Source: Companilactobacillus musae (lineage in GTDB: Bacteria > Bacillota > Bacilli > Lactobacillales > Lactobacillaceae). Taken from it: 64,000 bases of DNA. The notes under the pieces are model-generated. The model searched no databases and was not told the DNA's origin. It was given only the letters and a program-made list of their open reading frames with translations. Below are positions 36,456 to 43,772 of this stretch, piece by piece. The stretch covers positions 1 to 64,000 of the forward strand of contig NZ_BIFW01000009.1 of the NCBI RefSeq assembly GCF_003967595.1, in the 5' to 3' direction. The translations under genes and the position numbers were made by a program. Numbering within the stretch: position 1 is the stretch's first letter; each line of letters begins with the position of its first letter.

Positions 36456-36475
36456 AGTGAGGGAAGTGACATCTG

Positions 36476-36673
36476 ATGATCTTTTCATATTTGAAATTAG
36501 GTCCCAGAGATGGAGTCATGTTGATTTCAGCTTTTATTATGTTAGTTTTAACACTAGTTTTTAAATGGTCAGTATGGGAATTCTTGTTTGCTATTGTTGC
36601 GATCATAATTGCGTTCTTAGCAGGAAATATGAAACCAGATGAGAAGAACGTGCTTGCTTTCTTGAAAAAATAG
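36476..36673 (+). CDS. small membrane protein, unknown (65 aa)
   Basis: This 65-residue protein has two membrane helices (about 14-30 and 33-50), a short basic N-terminal loop (LKLGPRDG) and a charged tail with KPDEKNVLAFLKK. I do not recognise a family. GAGGGAAG lies about nine bases before the ATG. A structured, cre-overlapped leader of about 215 bases precedes it and a strong terminator follows, so its expression is probably regulated. The role is unknown. Confidence 0.6.
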   Translation: MIFSYLKLGPRDGVMLISAFIMLVLTLVFKWSVWEFLFAIVAIIIAFLAGNMKPDEKNVLAFLKK

Positions 36674-36739
36674 TTTAGGATAACTTGAATTCTTGCAAGA
36701 AAGTTAACAACGATTAGATACTAATTTTATATTAAAGAT

Positions 36740-36766
36740 AGATCTGCAGAAGCAGATCTTTTTTTA
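36740..36766 (+). terminator. terminator of the 65-aa gene
   Basis: A perfect 8-bp stem AGATCTGC/GCAGATCT with loop AGAA, followed by seven T residues. Confidence 0.92.
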
Positions 36767-36854
36767 TGCCAAATTTAAAATGATGTTTTCACAGTTCCCC
36801 TGAAAGTGAGACAAGACAAAGTTTGATAGACTTTTTAGTAGAGGGGGGAACAAA

Positions 36855-37190
36855 ATGAAAAATAGAAATTTACAATCAATATTGATTATTTACACAGTTG
36901 GGACTTTACTTAATATTTTTATGATTTGGTACAACAATTATGTATTTGATTTTAGACAATTAATAATTCTTTGGAGCGTATTTTTCCTTTCACTCTTGTT
37001 TGCTTACTCTCGTCAAAACCGATATCTGAATCTAGTAGTCAGCTTTTTTCTCATCGAAATATTCTCTCTAGCACTAGGCTATCAAAAATTTGGATGGATA
37101 TTTTTGTTGAGTGCTGGAGTTATAGGAACTTTAGGGTCTTATTATCTGGGAAAAGCTATTAAATCCGGTTCCAAGTCCAACAAGAGATGA
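36855..37190 (+). CDS. small membrane protein, unknown (111 aa)
   Basis: This 111-residue protein has four predicted membrane helices (about 8-24, 32-48, 56-73 and 79-98) and a basic tail. It is unrecognised, but resembles the next gene product in length and layout and in its MKNR start, so the two may be paralogues. GAGGGGGG precedes the ATG. It begins a four-gene run of small membrane proteins and a lipoprotein on the same strand. Confidence 0.6.
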   Translation: MKNRNLQSILIIYTVGTLLNIFMIWYNNYVFDFRQLIILWSVFFLSLLFAYSRQNRYLNLVVSFFLIEIFSLALGYQKFGWIFLLSAGVIGTLGSYYLGKAIKSGSKSNKR

Positions 37191-37233
37191 TCAGATATGT
37201 TAACCTTAAAATATCATTTTATGAGGGGGAAGT

Positions 37234-37569
37234 ATGAAGAATCGAGTTATCAAAAACTTTTTAATGTTTGTAGGATTTTGGATGCTAATAACAATTGGTC
37301 TAAATATCTATAATCAACGAGCAATTTTTTACAATTTTCCTTGGGAAATACTGTTGATATTCTTCTTGTCACTATTGCTCGTTATTACGAATTTGAGTAA
37401 GAAAGCAGCAATAATAATAGATTTTGTGGTCTTTTACATTTACATGTTGATAAATGGTGGCTATTATAATTGGACTTCTTTAATAATTTTTGCCGGGTCT
37501 TCTGCATTTATGACGGCAATTACGTACTTTATTAGTGTTCAATTTAAAAAAGGAGAACATGTGAAATGA
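37234..37569 (+). CDS. small membrane protein, unknown (111 aa, second copy)
   Basis: This 111-residue protein has four predicted helices (about 8-26, 34-52, 56-73 and 78-98). It is similar in plan to the preceding 111-residue protein and has a basic tail. GAGGGGG lies just before the ATG. Its TGA overlaps the ATG of the next gene (ATGA), so they are translationally coupled. No function is suggested beyond membership of this membrane cluster. Confidence 0.6.
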   Translation: MKNRVIKNFLMFVGFWMLITIGLNIYNQRAIFYNFPWEILLIFFLSLLLVITNLSKKAAIIIDFVVFYIYMLINGGYYNWTSLIIFAGSSAFMTAITYFISVQFKKGEHVK

Positions 37570-37835
37570 AGCAAGTGAGATTATTTGATTGTTTAAAAAA
37601 ATCAGCCTTAGTTGTTCTTGCTTTTATGATTTTACATGTTGTACGAAAGGCTATTTTTAAATTTAATGAACTTGTAGAATTAAAGAACCAATTTATGACA
37701 ACAGATCAGAAGATATTAGTTGTGGCAGCTGTTCTGGTAATGATAATTTTGATTTGGCTAGTAGTTTCATTGATTGGTGGAATTGGGTATTATCTTTTCT
37801 TGAAAATAAAAATGAGTATATCAAAGGAACAATAA
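37566..37835 (+). CDS. small membrane protein, unknown (89 aa)
   Basis: This 89-residue protein has two hydrophobic helices (about 12-28 and 48-78, the second with a GGIGYYLFLKIK end). It overlaps the previous gene by four bases and is separated by four bases from the lipoprotein gene that follows. AAAGGAG lies ten bases upstream. I do not recognise a family. Confidence 0.55.
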   Translation: MKQVRLFDCLKKSALVVLAFMILHVVRKAIFKFNELVELKNQFMTTDQKILVVAAVLVMIILIWLVVSLIGGIGYYLFLKIKMSISKEQ

Positions 37836-37839
37836 TCGA

Positions 37840-38616
37840 ATGAAAAAGGTTTTACTGGTGCTATCTTTTTTATCTGTAATATTGGTAAGTGGTTGCAGCC
37901 TAAAACAAAGTCAAAGTACAAAGATGACTCAGCAACAACAGTCCAAATTAATTAAACATAATCAAAAGATTTGGAATGAAAAAATTCGGGCTGCCCAAAA
38001 CATTGACAATCCTAATTACGATCAATATGTGACCGTAATCCCTCAAGGGTACAATGATGAAGATATGTCATTAAAACGTTTTAAAAGCGGCAACCAATTA
38101 GCTGTCAAAGCAAGAGTACTTAACTTACAGCCAGAGGTTGATCGATTGCTGAACACTCAAACTAAGGCGACGATTTTGATTGAAAAAGTGTTGACCGGGA
38201 ATAAAGAACTGCAAGGAAAAACTATAAAAACTGAATTTACTGGTGGTTTAACAACGGCTGGAAATTACTTTATTAGTGTTGAAGGAAATTATGAAGGAGA
38301 CCAAGTTGGTTTTCCTAACAAGAAAACTAGTATTTATACGACAACCGCTACTAAACCAATGCCTAAGATTGGACAAAGAATTATTTTAGGATTAAAGCGT
38401 TATCAGCCCGAGAATAAATATCGTCAAGCCATGTTAAAGAAGAATGGATTAACAACAAAAAATTTTTACGTGATCCAAAATCCTGAGGCAACTATGTGGG
38501 TTAAAGAAAACGGAAAATACAGAGTTAATAATCCAGCTTTTTATTTGAAAGAGAATAAAACTAAAGTTAAGAATATGATGAAGTTGACTGCAAAGTTAAA
38601 TAAAGAAAACAGTTGA
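37840..38616 (+). CDS. lipoprotein, unknown (258 aa)
   Basis: This 258-residue protein has a clear lipoprotein signal (MKKVLLVLSFLSVILVSGCS, Cys at residue 19). The following hydrophilic domain contains KARVLNLQPEVDRLL, TILIEKVLTGNKELQGK and a PKIGQRIILGLKRYQPENKYR motif. The last two resemble beta-strands of a substrate-binding or OB-like fold, but I cannot name the family. It ends the cluster of small membrane proteins and probably works with them at the membrane. Palindromic copy 3 lies downstream. Confidence 0.6.
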   Translation: MKKVLLVLSFLSVILVSGCSLKQSQSTKMTQQQQSKLIKHNQKIWNEKIRAAQNIDNPNYDQYVTVIPQGYNDEDMSLKRFKSGNQLAVKARVLNLQPEVDRLLNTQTKATILIEKVLTGNKELQGKTIKTEFTGGLTTAGNYFISVEGNYEGDQVGFPNKKTSIYTTTATKPMPKIGQRIILGLKRYQPENKYRQAMLKKNGLTTKNFYVIQNPEATMWVKENGKYRVNNPAFYLKENKTKVKNMMKLTAKLNKENS

Positions 38617-38640
38617 TTCTGAACTTTCAACTGAAAGGAA

Positions 38641-38706
38641 AACAACATTTATTAAGAAATTCAGGTATATTTATAAACCGTGAATACTTAATAAATGTTG
38701 TTTTTT
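38641..38706. repeat. palindromic terminator element, copy 3
   Basis: AACAACATTTATTAAG on the left pairs with CTTAATAAATGTTGTT on the right. The inner core TTAAGAAATTCAGGTAT matches the other copies. It lies between convergent genes and can serve both. Confidence 0.8.
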
Positions 38707-38738
38707 ATTATATAAATTTCTGCAGATTACTATTAGCC

Positions 38739-39509
38739 TTATTTGTTGTATGCCAAGACAGTTAGTGGTGCAAAGATTAAAACAATTCCTAAGCCAAATA
38801 GTAAAACAATCCAAGCAACAGGTGGGAAAGAGCCAGTTGCTAGAATTTGACGGATGGCATCAATTACGTAGGTCATGGGATTAAGTTTGGCGATGATTTG
38901 TAGAATTTTAGGAAGCGTATTGATTGGCACAAAGGCATTTGATAGAAATGATAATAATAACATAGTCATTAAGGAAATACTTTCGACCATGGTAGCGCGT
39001 TTTGCCAATAAACCAATAAGTGCATATATCCAAGAAATTGCCCAACCAGTAAAAATTGAAATCAGGGCGACGACAATGATCCAGCCGAAGTTAACAGTAG
39101 GTCGCCAGCCCATTAGATAGCCAGTTGTAAGAGAGGCAGTAGTTGCAATCGTTAGTCTTAAAATATCGGCAAGTAGCTGACCAGCAAGTGGAGCGATATG
39201 TGCAATAGGGAGTGATTTAAATCTATCAAAGACACCCGTTTCCATATCTTCTTTAATTTGGGTGCCAGATCCTGAAGCAGCTGAAAGAATCGTTTGAATC
39301 AATATTCCGGGAACAATTATTGGTAGGTATGCTTGAACACCGCCGGCAATGGCTCCTCCAAATAAGTAACCGAACAATATCATAAACATAATCGGTTGAA
39401 TTAAAACATCCATAAAATGATCGGGATTATGAAAAGTTTTTAGTAGATTGCGATATGCCATAGTAAAAATATTTTGAATTGTACTGATGTGATTTCTTTT
39501 GATATTCAT
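38739..39509 (-). CDS. ABC-2 type exporter permease (DrrB-like)
   Basis: This 256-residue permease has six membrane helices and the ABC-2 signature region, with LNPMTYVIDAIRQIL near residue 205. It pairs with the ATPase immediately upstream (18-bp gap) to form a DrrAB-type exporter of drugs or other hydrophobic molecules. The N-terminal cytoplasmic helix FRNLLKTFHNP-like segment is present. Regulation is through the MarR-type operator in the promoter of the ATPase gene. The substrate is unknown. Confidence 0.85.
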   Translation of the reverse strand: MNIKRNHISTIQNIFTMAYRNLLKTFHNPDHFMDVLIQPIMFMILFGYLFGGAIAGGVQAYLPIIVPGILIQTILSAASGSGTQIKEDMETGVFDRFKSLPIAHIAPLAGQLLADILRLTIATTASLTTGYLMGWRPTVNFGWIIVVALISIFTGWAISWIYALIGLLAKRATMVESISLMTMLLLSFLSNAFVPINTLPKILQIIAKLNPMTYVIDAIRQILATGSFPPVAWIVLLFGLGIVLIFAPLTVLAYNK

Positions 39510-39527
39510 TGTAATATTGCCTCGCTT

Positions 39528-40463
39528 CTAGTTTTTACCCACTGTTAAATTCATAAATACATCGTCTAAGGAAGGTTCTTGGATAGATAGATCAGAAATA
39601 CTTATTTGAGTATCCTTTAAGTGGGATAAGCCTTCGATGGCTTGTTCAGTACTTTTGCATTTTGTGGTAATGATGTTATTTGTTAATTTAGGTTCAGTAT
39701 TTAAAGACGCTTGTAGTATTTCTATAGCTCGAGTAATGTCGTTGTCGTTGGTAACTTTTAAAGACAAAGTTAGATCACCTAAGTTGTGTTTTAATTCATC
39801 GGGAGTACCAATTTTGATTAATTTTCCATGATCGATGATGGCTACACGGTTTGCTAACGTATCTGCTTCCTCAAGGTATTGTGTAGTTAAAAAAATAGTT
39901 GATCCGTCTTTAACTAGATTTCTGATTGTATCCCACATTTGAGTACGGGTACGAGGGTCTAATCCAGTTGTAGGTTCATCTAAAAAAATGATTTTTGGGC
40001 GAGTAATTAGACTGATTGCTAAATCCAAACGACGACGCATACCACCTGAAAAGTTTTTGGCTGTCTTATCAGCACTATTTTCCAGTGAAAATTCTTTTAA
40101 TAATTCGTTTGTTCTAGCTTTGGATGCATTTTTTGAAAGACCGTTCAATCTTGAAAATATCATTAAATTTTCTCTAGCGGAAATATCTTCGTCAACGGCA
40201 GCGTATTGATTAGTTACACCAAACATTGATCGGGCCAGTTTGCTTTCTTTTTTTATGTCATAGCCAAAAATATTTACATCTCCAGCAGTAGGTTTTAGTA
40301 AGGTAGTTAGTATTCTAAGAATAGTGGTTTTACCGGCTCCATTGGGTCCTAATAGCCCAAATACTTCACCTTTGTTAACTGTAAACGAGATATCATCGAC
40401 AACTTTTTGATTGCCAAATGTTTTAGAAAGATGATTTACTTTAATAGCGAATTTTTTTTGCAT
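39528..40463 (-). CDS. ABC exporter ATP-binding protein (DrrA-like)
   Basis: This 311-residue ATPase has Walker A GPNGAGKTT, signature FSGGMRRRLDLA, Walker B IIFLDEPTTGLDPRTR, and the DrrA-family C-terminal extension of about 90 residues. It drives the adjacent ABC-2 permease. The promoter (TTGACA-17-TATTAT) contains a MarR-type palindrome in the spacer, and the divergent MarR gene is next to it. Together they form a self-contained inducible drug exporter. Confidence 0.9.
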   Translation of the reverse strand: MQKKFAIKVNHLSKTFGNQKVVDDISFTVNKGEVFGLLGPNGAGKTTILRILTTLLKPTAGDVNIFGYDIKKESKLARSMFGVTNQYAAVDEDISARENLMIFSRLNGLSKNASKARTNELLKEFSLENSADKTAKNFSGGMRRRLDLAISLITRPKIIFLDEPTTGLDPRTRTQMWDTIRNLVKDGSTIFLTTQYLEEADTLANRVAIIDHGKLIKIGTPDELKHNLGDLTLSLKVTNDNDITRAIEILQASLNTEPKLTNNIITTKCKSTEQAIEGLSHLKDTQISISDLSIQEPSLDDVFMNLTVGKN

Positions 40464-40486
40464 TTTAATAGCCTCTTTTTATATAA

Positions 40487-40537
40487 TCAGGTGTACCTGA
40501 CGATTTAGATAATAAGGTCTACCTGATTAAATGTCAA
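40487..40537 (-). promoter_or_regulatory. drrA promoter with two MarR-type operators
   Basis: On the minus strand TTGACA (40532-40537), a 17-bp spacer and TATTAT (40509-40514) make a near-consensus promoter. TAAGGTCTACCTGA (40513-40526) lies in the spacer. A perfect palindrome TCAGGT-GT-ACCTGA (40487-40500) lies just downstream. The two share AGGT-NN-ACCT, so both are likely sites of the MarR-type repressor. Confidence 0.75.
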
Positions 40538-40605
40538 GAACTATTTCATCACGTCTGAAATAAAGTAAATATGCGAGTATAATAAAACTTGGAGGTCGAT
40601 GATCT

Positions 40606-41130
40606 ATGACAAATTTAATGGGCCAGGGAAAAACGGCGAGTAAATTAGTTGAATTTGGCATGTTGCAAAATATTGCCGAAGATGATTCTCAACATAAAAA
40701 TGACTACAAAACGTTGTTTCAAGGACAAGGGAAAATACTATTAGCCTTATCTGACAATGACAATATGTCACAAAAAGCTCTGGCAGAAAGAGTTAATATG
40801 ACTCCTCAATCGATGGCCGAATTCGTTCGCAAACTCGAAAAAAGAGGCTTGGTTTCACGAAAAAAATCCTCGACGGATAAACGGGTGATTATTGTTAGTT
40901 TGACCGAAGAAGGTCGTTTAGAAACTGAAAAAAGAACTCAAGTGATCCCTAAGTATTTAAGAGTTTTAAATGATGAAGAACTTAACCAATTCAATAAAAT
41001 ATTAGATAAGATAAATCAACAAATGTATCTTGATATTAAAGACGCTGATCCAACTTTGCATAATAAGTATCATAAACTGATGCTTAATCATGTATTGACC
41101 AAGATTCATACTGATGAAACAAAATCTTAG
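40606..41130 (+). CDS. MarR family regulator
   Basis: This 174-residue winged-helix regulator has the recognition helix in VNMTPQSMAEFVRKLEKRGLV and the wing RKKSSTDKRVIIVSLTEEG, as in MarR proteins. It diverges from the drrAB-like exporter, and its palindromic sites lie in the exporter promoter. It probably represses both genes and is released by the exporter substrate. TTGGAGG precedes the ATG and a TATAAT at about 40574 gives its own promoter. It ends near palindromic copy 4. Confidence 0.85.
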   Translation: MTNLMGQGKTASKLVEFGMLQNIAEDDSQHKNDYKTLFQGQGKILLALSDNDNMSQKALAERVNMTPQSMAEFVRKLEKRGLVSRKKSSTDKRVIIVSLTEEGRLETEKRTQVIPKYLRVLNDEELNQFNKILDKINQQMYLDIKDADPTLHNKYHKLMLNHVLTKIHTDETKS

Positions 41131-41171
41131 TATGAATATAATCAAATAAAAATTCTGAATTTTAAACTAAA

Positions 41172-41237
41172 AAAGCAACATTTATTAAGAAATTTGGGTA
41201 TATTTAAATACCTTAAATACTTAATAAATGTTGCTTT
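41172..41237. repeat. palindromic terminator element, copy 4
   Basis: AAAGCAACATTTATTAAG on the left pairs with CTTAATAAATGTTGCTTT on the right, with a core TTAAGAAATTTGGGTAT. It is nearly identical to copy 3 in its outer arms and lies between convergent genes. Confidence 0.82.
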
Positions 41238-41260
41238 CTTTTATTGTCTAGATTTATTTG

Positions 41261-42136
41261 TTAGATCTTATATGTTTCAGCGACCCATTCGTTGGTAGCG
41301 ATTCGACGATAAGTAACGCCATTTACTTCTTTAGATTGGTCAGTGTACCAAACGGAGTCGTTGGCTAATTCGGGACTAGTAATATCATGTAGTGAACCGT
41401 CACCGTTGAAACCAACGATAGGAACGGCTAGTCCATTAGAATTACGAACTTTGATAATGTTGGGATTGTCTTCATTGACATTACCATAAGTTTTCAAGTT
41501 GTTGTAGTAAGTTGCAATTAAAGCATTGAATTGGTCCATATCATAACCCCAAGTGCTGAAGTAATACGTAGGATCTTGATGTTTTGTTTCATGCCAAAGG
41601 TTGCTGACTTGAGCGTGAGATAAAACAGTTTGTCCAGCTACATCAGGCATATTATATTGAATCAATTTTTCAGCAATATAATATGCGTCGTTAGCTAATG
41701 AATGTGCAAATGCATCATAAGAATCAACTCGACAGAGTTCGACCTGAATGTAACGGGCATTGGCAGTGGGGCCAGCTCCCCAAACTGTGTAGTCAGTATT
41801 GTGGATATTAAGAATTTGATTATTATCAACAAAGGCATGTACGTAAGTTTCTAACGTTGGCCATTGACTGTTGAAACGGTCAGTAAATTGTTGAGCTGTA
41901 ACGTTAGCTTCTGAAGTTTCATGGACGACGATTCCTTCAGGTTGACCGACACCATAGCGATACCCTTGCCAGACACTAAAAGTTCCTTCTTGATTTTGGA
42001 TTTGTGCTGGTTGAATCTTATTTTGAATAATATAATCGTTGATCTTAGAATTAGCTTTAACTGTTTGCGCATGGTTTGCAGTTAAGATAATTGAAAATAA
42101 CAGTATAAAAAATGAAAATAATCTTTTTTTAGTAAT
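41261..42136 (-). CDS. secreted N-acetylmuramoyl-L-alanine amidase with SLAP domain, ATT start
   Basis: This protein of about 291 residues has a signal peptide (TKKRLFSFFILLFSIILTANHAQTVKA). An Amidase_2 (PGRP-like) domain follows at about residues 55-215, with Zn ligands in IVVHETSE, YVHAFVD and the later HQDPTYYF. A C-terminal SLAP domain ends in YRRIATNEWVAETYKI. A perfect Shine-Dalgarno AAGGGGG (42145-42151) lies eight bases before ATT (42134-42136), where an ATG is expected. No ATG, GTG or TTG is suitably placed; the only in-frame TTG (42193) has no ribosome site and lies upstream of the likely transcript start. The start codon appears to be ATT. Confidence 0.72.
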   Translation of the reverse strand: MTKKRLFSFFILLFSIILTANHAQTVKANSKINDYIIQNKIQPAQIQNQEGTFSVWQGYRYGVGQPEGIVVHETSEANVTAQQFTDRFNSQWPTLETYVHAFVDNNQILNIHNTDYTVWGAGPTANARYIQVELCRVDSYDAFAHSLANDAYYIAEKLIQYNMPDVAGQTVLSHAQVSNLWHETKHQDPTYYFSTWGYDMDQFNALIATYYNNLKTYGNVNEDNPNIIKVRNSNGLAVPIVGFNGDGSLHDITSPELANDSVWYTDQSKEVNGVTYRRIATNEWVAETYKI

Positions 42137-42148
42137 AATATTTTCCCC

Positions 42149-42169
42149 CTTATAAATCCCATTTATAAG
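42149..42169. promoter_or_regulatory. 21-bp perfect palindrome at the amidase start region
   Basis: CTTATAAAT-CCC-ATTTATAAG lies over the -10 region and 5' end of the amidase mRNA, and its 3' arm on the minus strand overlaps the first bases of the Shine-Dalgarno. It may be an operator or an RNA hairpin that hides the ribosome site. Confidence 0.5.
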
Positions 42170-42319
42170 AGTAGCACAAGCGATACAAAGCAAATTTTAC
42201 AGAACTGTTACAAGATGATTTATTTAAAATAGTTTTAAGTCTTGTGAAAAAATCAAAATTTGAGTATATATCCTTTTATAATGAAATAGTTTAGAAATAA
42301 AAGTATGGAGGGGTTTATT

Positions 42320-43627
42320 TTGAAAAAGAGCACATCATTGTTATTTAGCGGACTTTTAGTTTCAGGTATGGTTCTTGGCGCTGCAAGTACACCAACGACT
42401 GTCCATGCTGATGATAATACAGCTACTACCCAAGCAACAACAAACGTAACTAATAATGTTACATATTATGATCAATCTGGTAAAGAAGTTGGACAAAAGT
42501 CCAATTTAGAAGGAACTAAGGGTTCTGCAATTACTTACGTTCCAGATGGCTATGCATTGGCTAAAGATTCTAATCCAACTTTTGGTAATGACCAAGATAG
42601 TGTCAGTGTTAAAGTTACCTCAATGATTTCTGTAAAGGTAAATTATGTTGATCAAAATGGCAATTTGGTTAATTCAGAAGTTGTTAATGGTGGAGACGGT
42701 ACTGACTATACATTGACAGATATTCCTGCTGGTTGCAGCTGGATTAATGATAAAGAACAAAAGATTACTTTAGTTAACGGTAAGGAATACAATGTTCCTG
42801 TTAACAAGAAGGTCTTTAATACAGTTATCTTTAAGACAGCTGATGATACTGAAGTCGGCAAGACTGAAGTTTACGGTGATAAAGTTGGCGATGCTATTAA
42901 TTTGACAAGTGATCAAGTACCAAGTGGTTACAAGGCTCAAACAACATCATTAACATTACAAACTGATAATAATACTCAATTTGTAACAGTTACTAAAGCA
43001 GAAGATGCTGCAACTGGTACCGTTACTGTAAATGGTAAAGACACACCATTGTATACAGTCTATGGAAATGTTATTACAGGTCGTAATTTAAAAGCCAATA
43101 CTTCATGGAAGGTCTTTGAAACTAAAGTAATCAAAGGTCAAACATACTATCGTGTTGCTACAAATGAATGGGTTCCAGCTAGTGCAGTAACTATTGCTAA
43201 TGCTGATACTGAAAATGTAACACCATTTACAGGTGTTGTAACAACTAAAGATAAAGCAACTACGTTATATACAAAAGATGGACAAGCAATCACTGGCCGT
43301 GGTTTGAGAGCCAATAGTGGTTGGCAAACAGCTAATAAGATGGTTCTAAATGGAACAACATATTACCAAGTTGCCACTAATGAGTGGGTCAAGGCAGATG
43401 ATGTAACACTTCCATCAACAAGTTCAAATGTAACACCAGCAGTTGGTGTTGTAACTACAAAGAATCAAGTTGCTACATTATATACAAAAGATGGACAAGC
43501 AATTACAGGCCGTGGTTTAGCAGCAAATTCTGACTGGCAAACAGCTAATAAGATGACCTTAAAAGGTGAAACATATTATCAAGTTGCTACAAATGAATGG
43601 GTTAAGGCAAGCAGTCTTAAATTATAA
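42320..43627 (+). CDS. secreted MucBP-like protein with three SLAP domains
   Basis: This 435-residue protein has a signal peptide (LKKSTSLLFSGLL to about VHADD). A MucBP-like region follows at about 40-225, with IKVNYVDQNGNLV-like motifs (VKVNYVDQNGNLVNSEV). Three SLAP wall-binding repeats of about 65-70 residues come next, ending in YYRVATNEWV, YYQVATNEWV and YYQVATNEWV. The last two repeats are nearly identical. GGAGGGG is 6-7 bases before TTG 42320, so TTG is the start rather than the ATG at 42305. It probably attaches non-covalently to the wall and contacts mucin or matrix. Confidence 0.82.
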   Translation: MKKSTSLLFSGLLVSGMVLGAASTPTTVHADDNTATTQATTNVTNNVTYYDQSGKEVGQKSNLEGTKGSAITYVPDGYALAKDSNPTFGNDQDSVSVKVTSMISVKVNYVDQNGNLVNSEVVNGGDGTDYTLTDIPAGCSWINDKEQKITLVNGKEYNVPVNKKVFNTVIFKTADDTEVGKTEVYGDKVGDAINLTSDQVPSGYKAQTTSLTLQTDNNTQFVTVTKAEDAATGTVTVNGKDTPLYTVYGNVITGRNLKANTSWKVFETKVIKGQTYYRVATNEWVPASAVTIANADTENVTPFTGVVTTKDKATTLYTKDGQAITGRGLRANSGWQTANKMVLNGTTYYQVATNEWVKADDVTLPSTSSNVTPAVGVVTTKNQVATLYTKDGQAITGRGLAANSDWQTANKMTLKGETYYQVATNEWVKASSLKL

Positions 43628-43672
43628 TATTTGTATCGAATAAGATATTTTTTGAATATATATTAAAAAGAA

Positions 43673-43711
43673 ATCCTAATGACTTTTTGTAAGCCATTAG
43701 GATCTCTTTTT
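43673..43711 (+). terminator. terminator of the MucBP/SLAP gene
   Basis: A perfect 9-bp stem ATCCTAATG/CATTAGGAT with a 13-base loop is followed by a T-rich tract. Confidence 0.8.
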
Positions 43712-43772
43712 ATGTAAATGTAAAAAATTAAATTCAGCAATTTTGAAATGAAGAAATTAATTAAAATAACAG

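Larger units (their letters stand above)
36102..36475 (+). ncRNA. structured region: candidate RNA or leader before a small membrane gene
   Basis: This 374-bp gap is unusually rich in inverted repeats. CCAAG/CTTGG (36127-36182) has an inner CTTTTCAA/TTGAAAG stem. TCAGGT/ACCTGA (36183-36188 with 36202-36207) is next. CTTAGGAT/ATCCTAAG (36258-36265 with 36347-36354) encloses AGGTGC/GCGCCT (36312-36317 with 36337-36342). A small GCTT/AAGC hairpin lies at 36355-36367. A promoter (TATACT 36249-36254) lies inside. A 51-codon frame (ATG 36274 to TGA 36429) with a spaced AGGA is an alternative reading. No known riboswitch motif is recognised. Confidence 0.4.
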
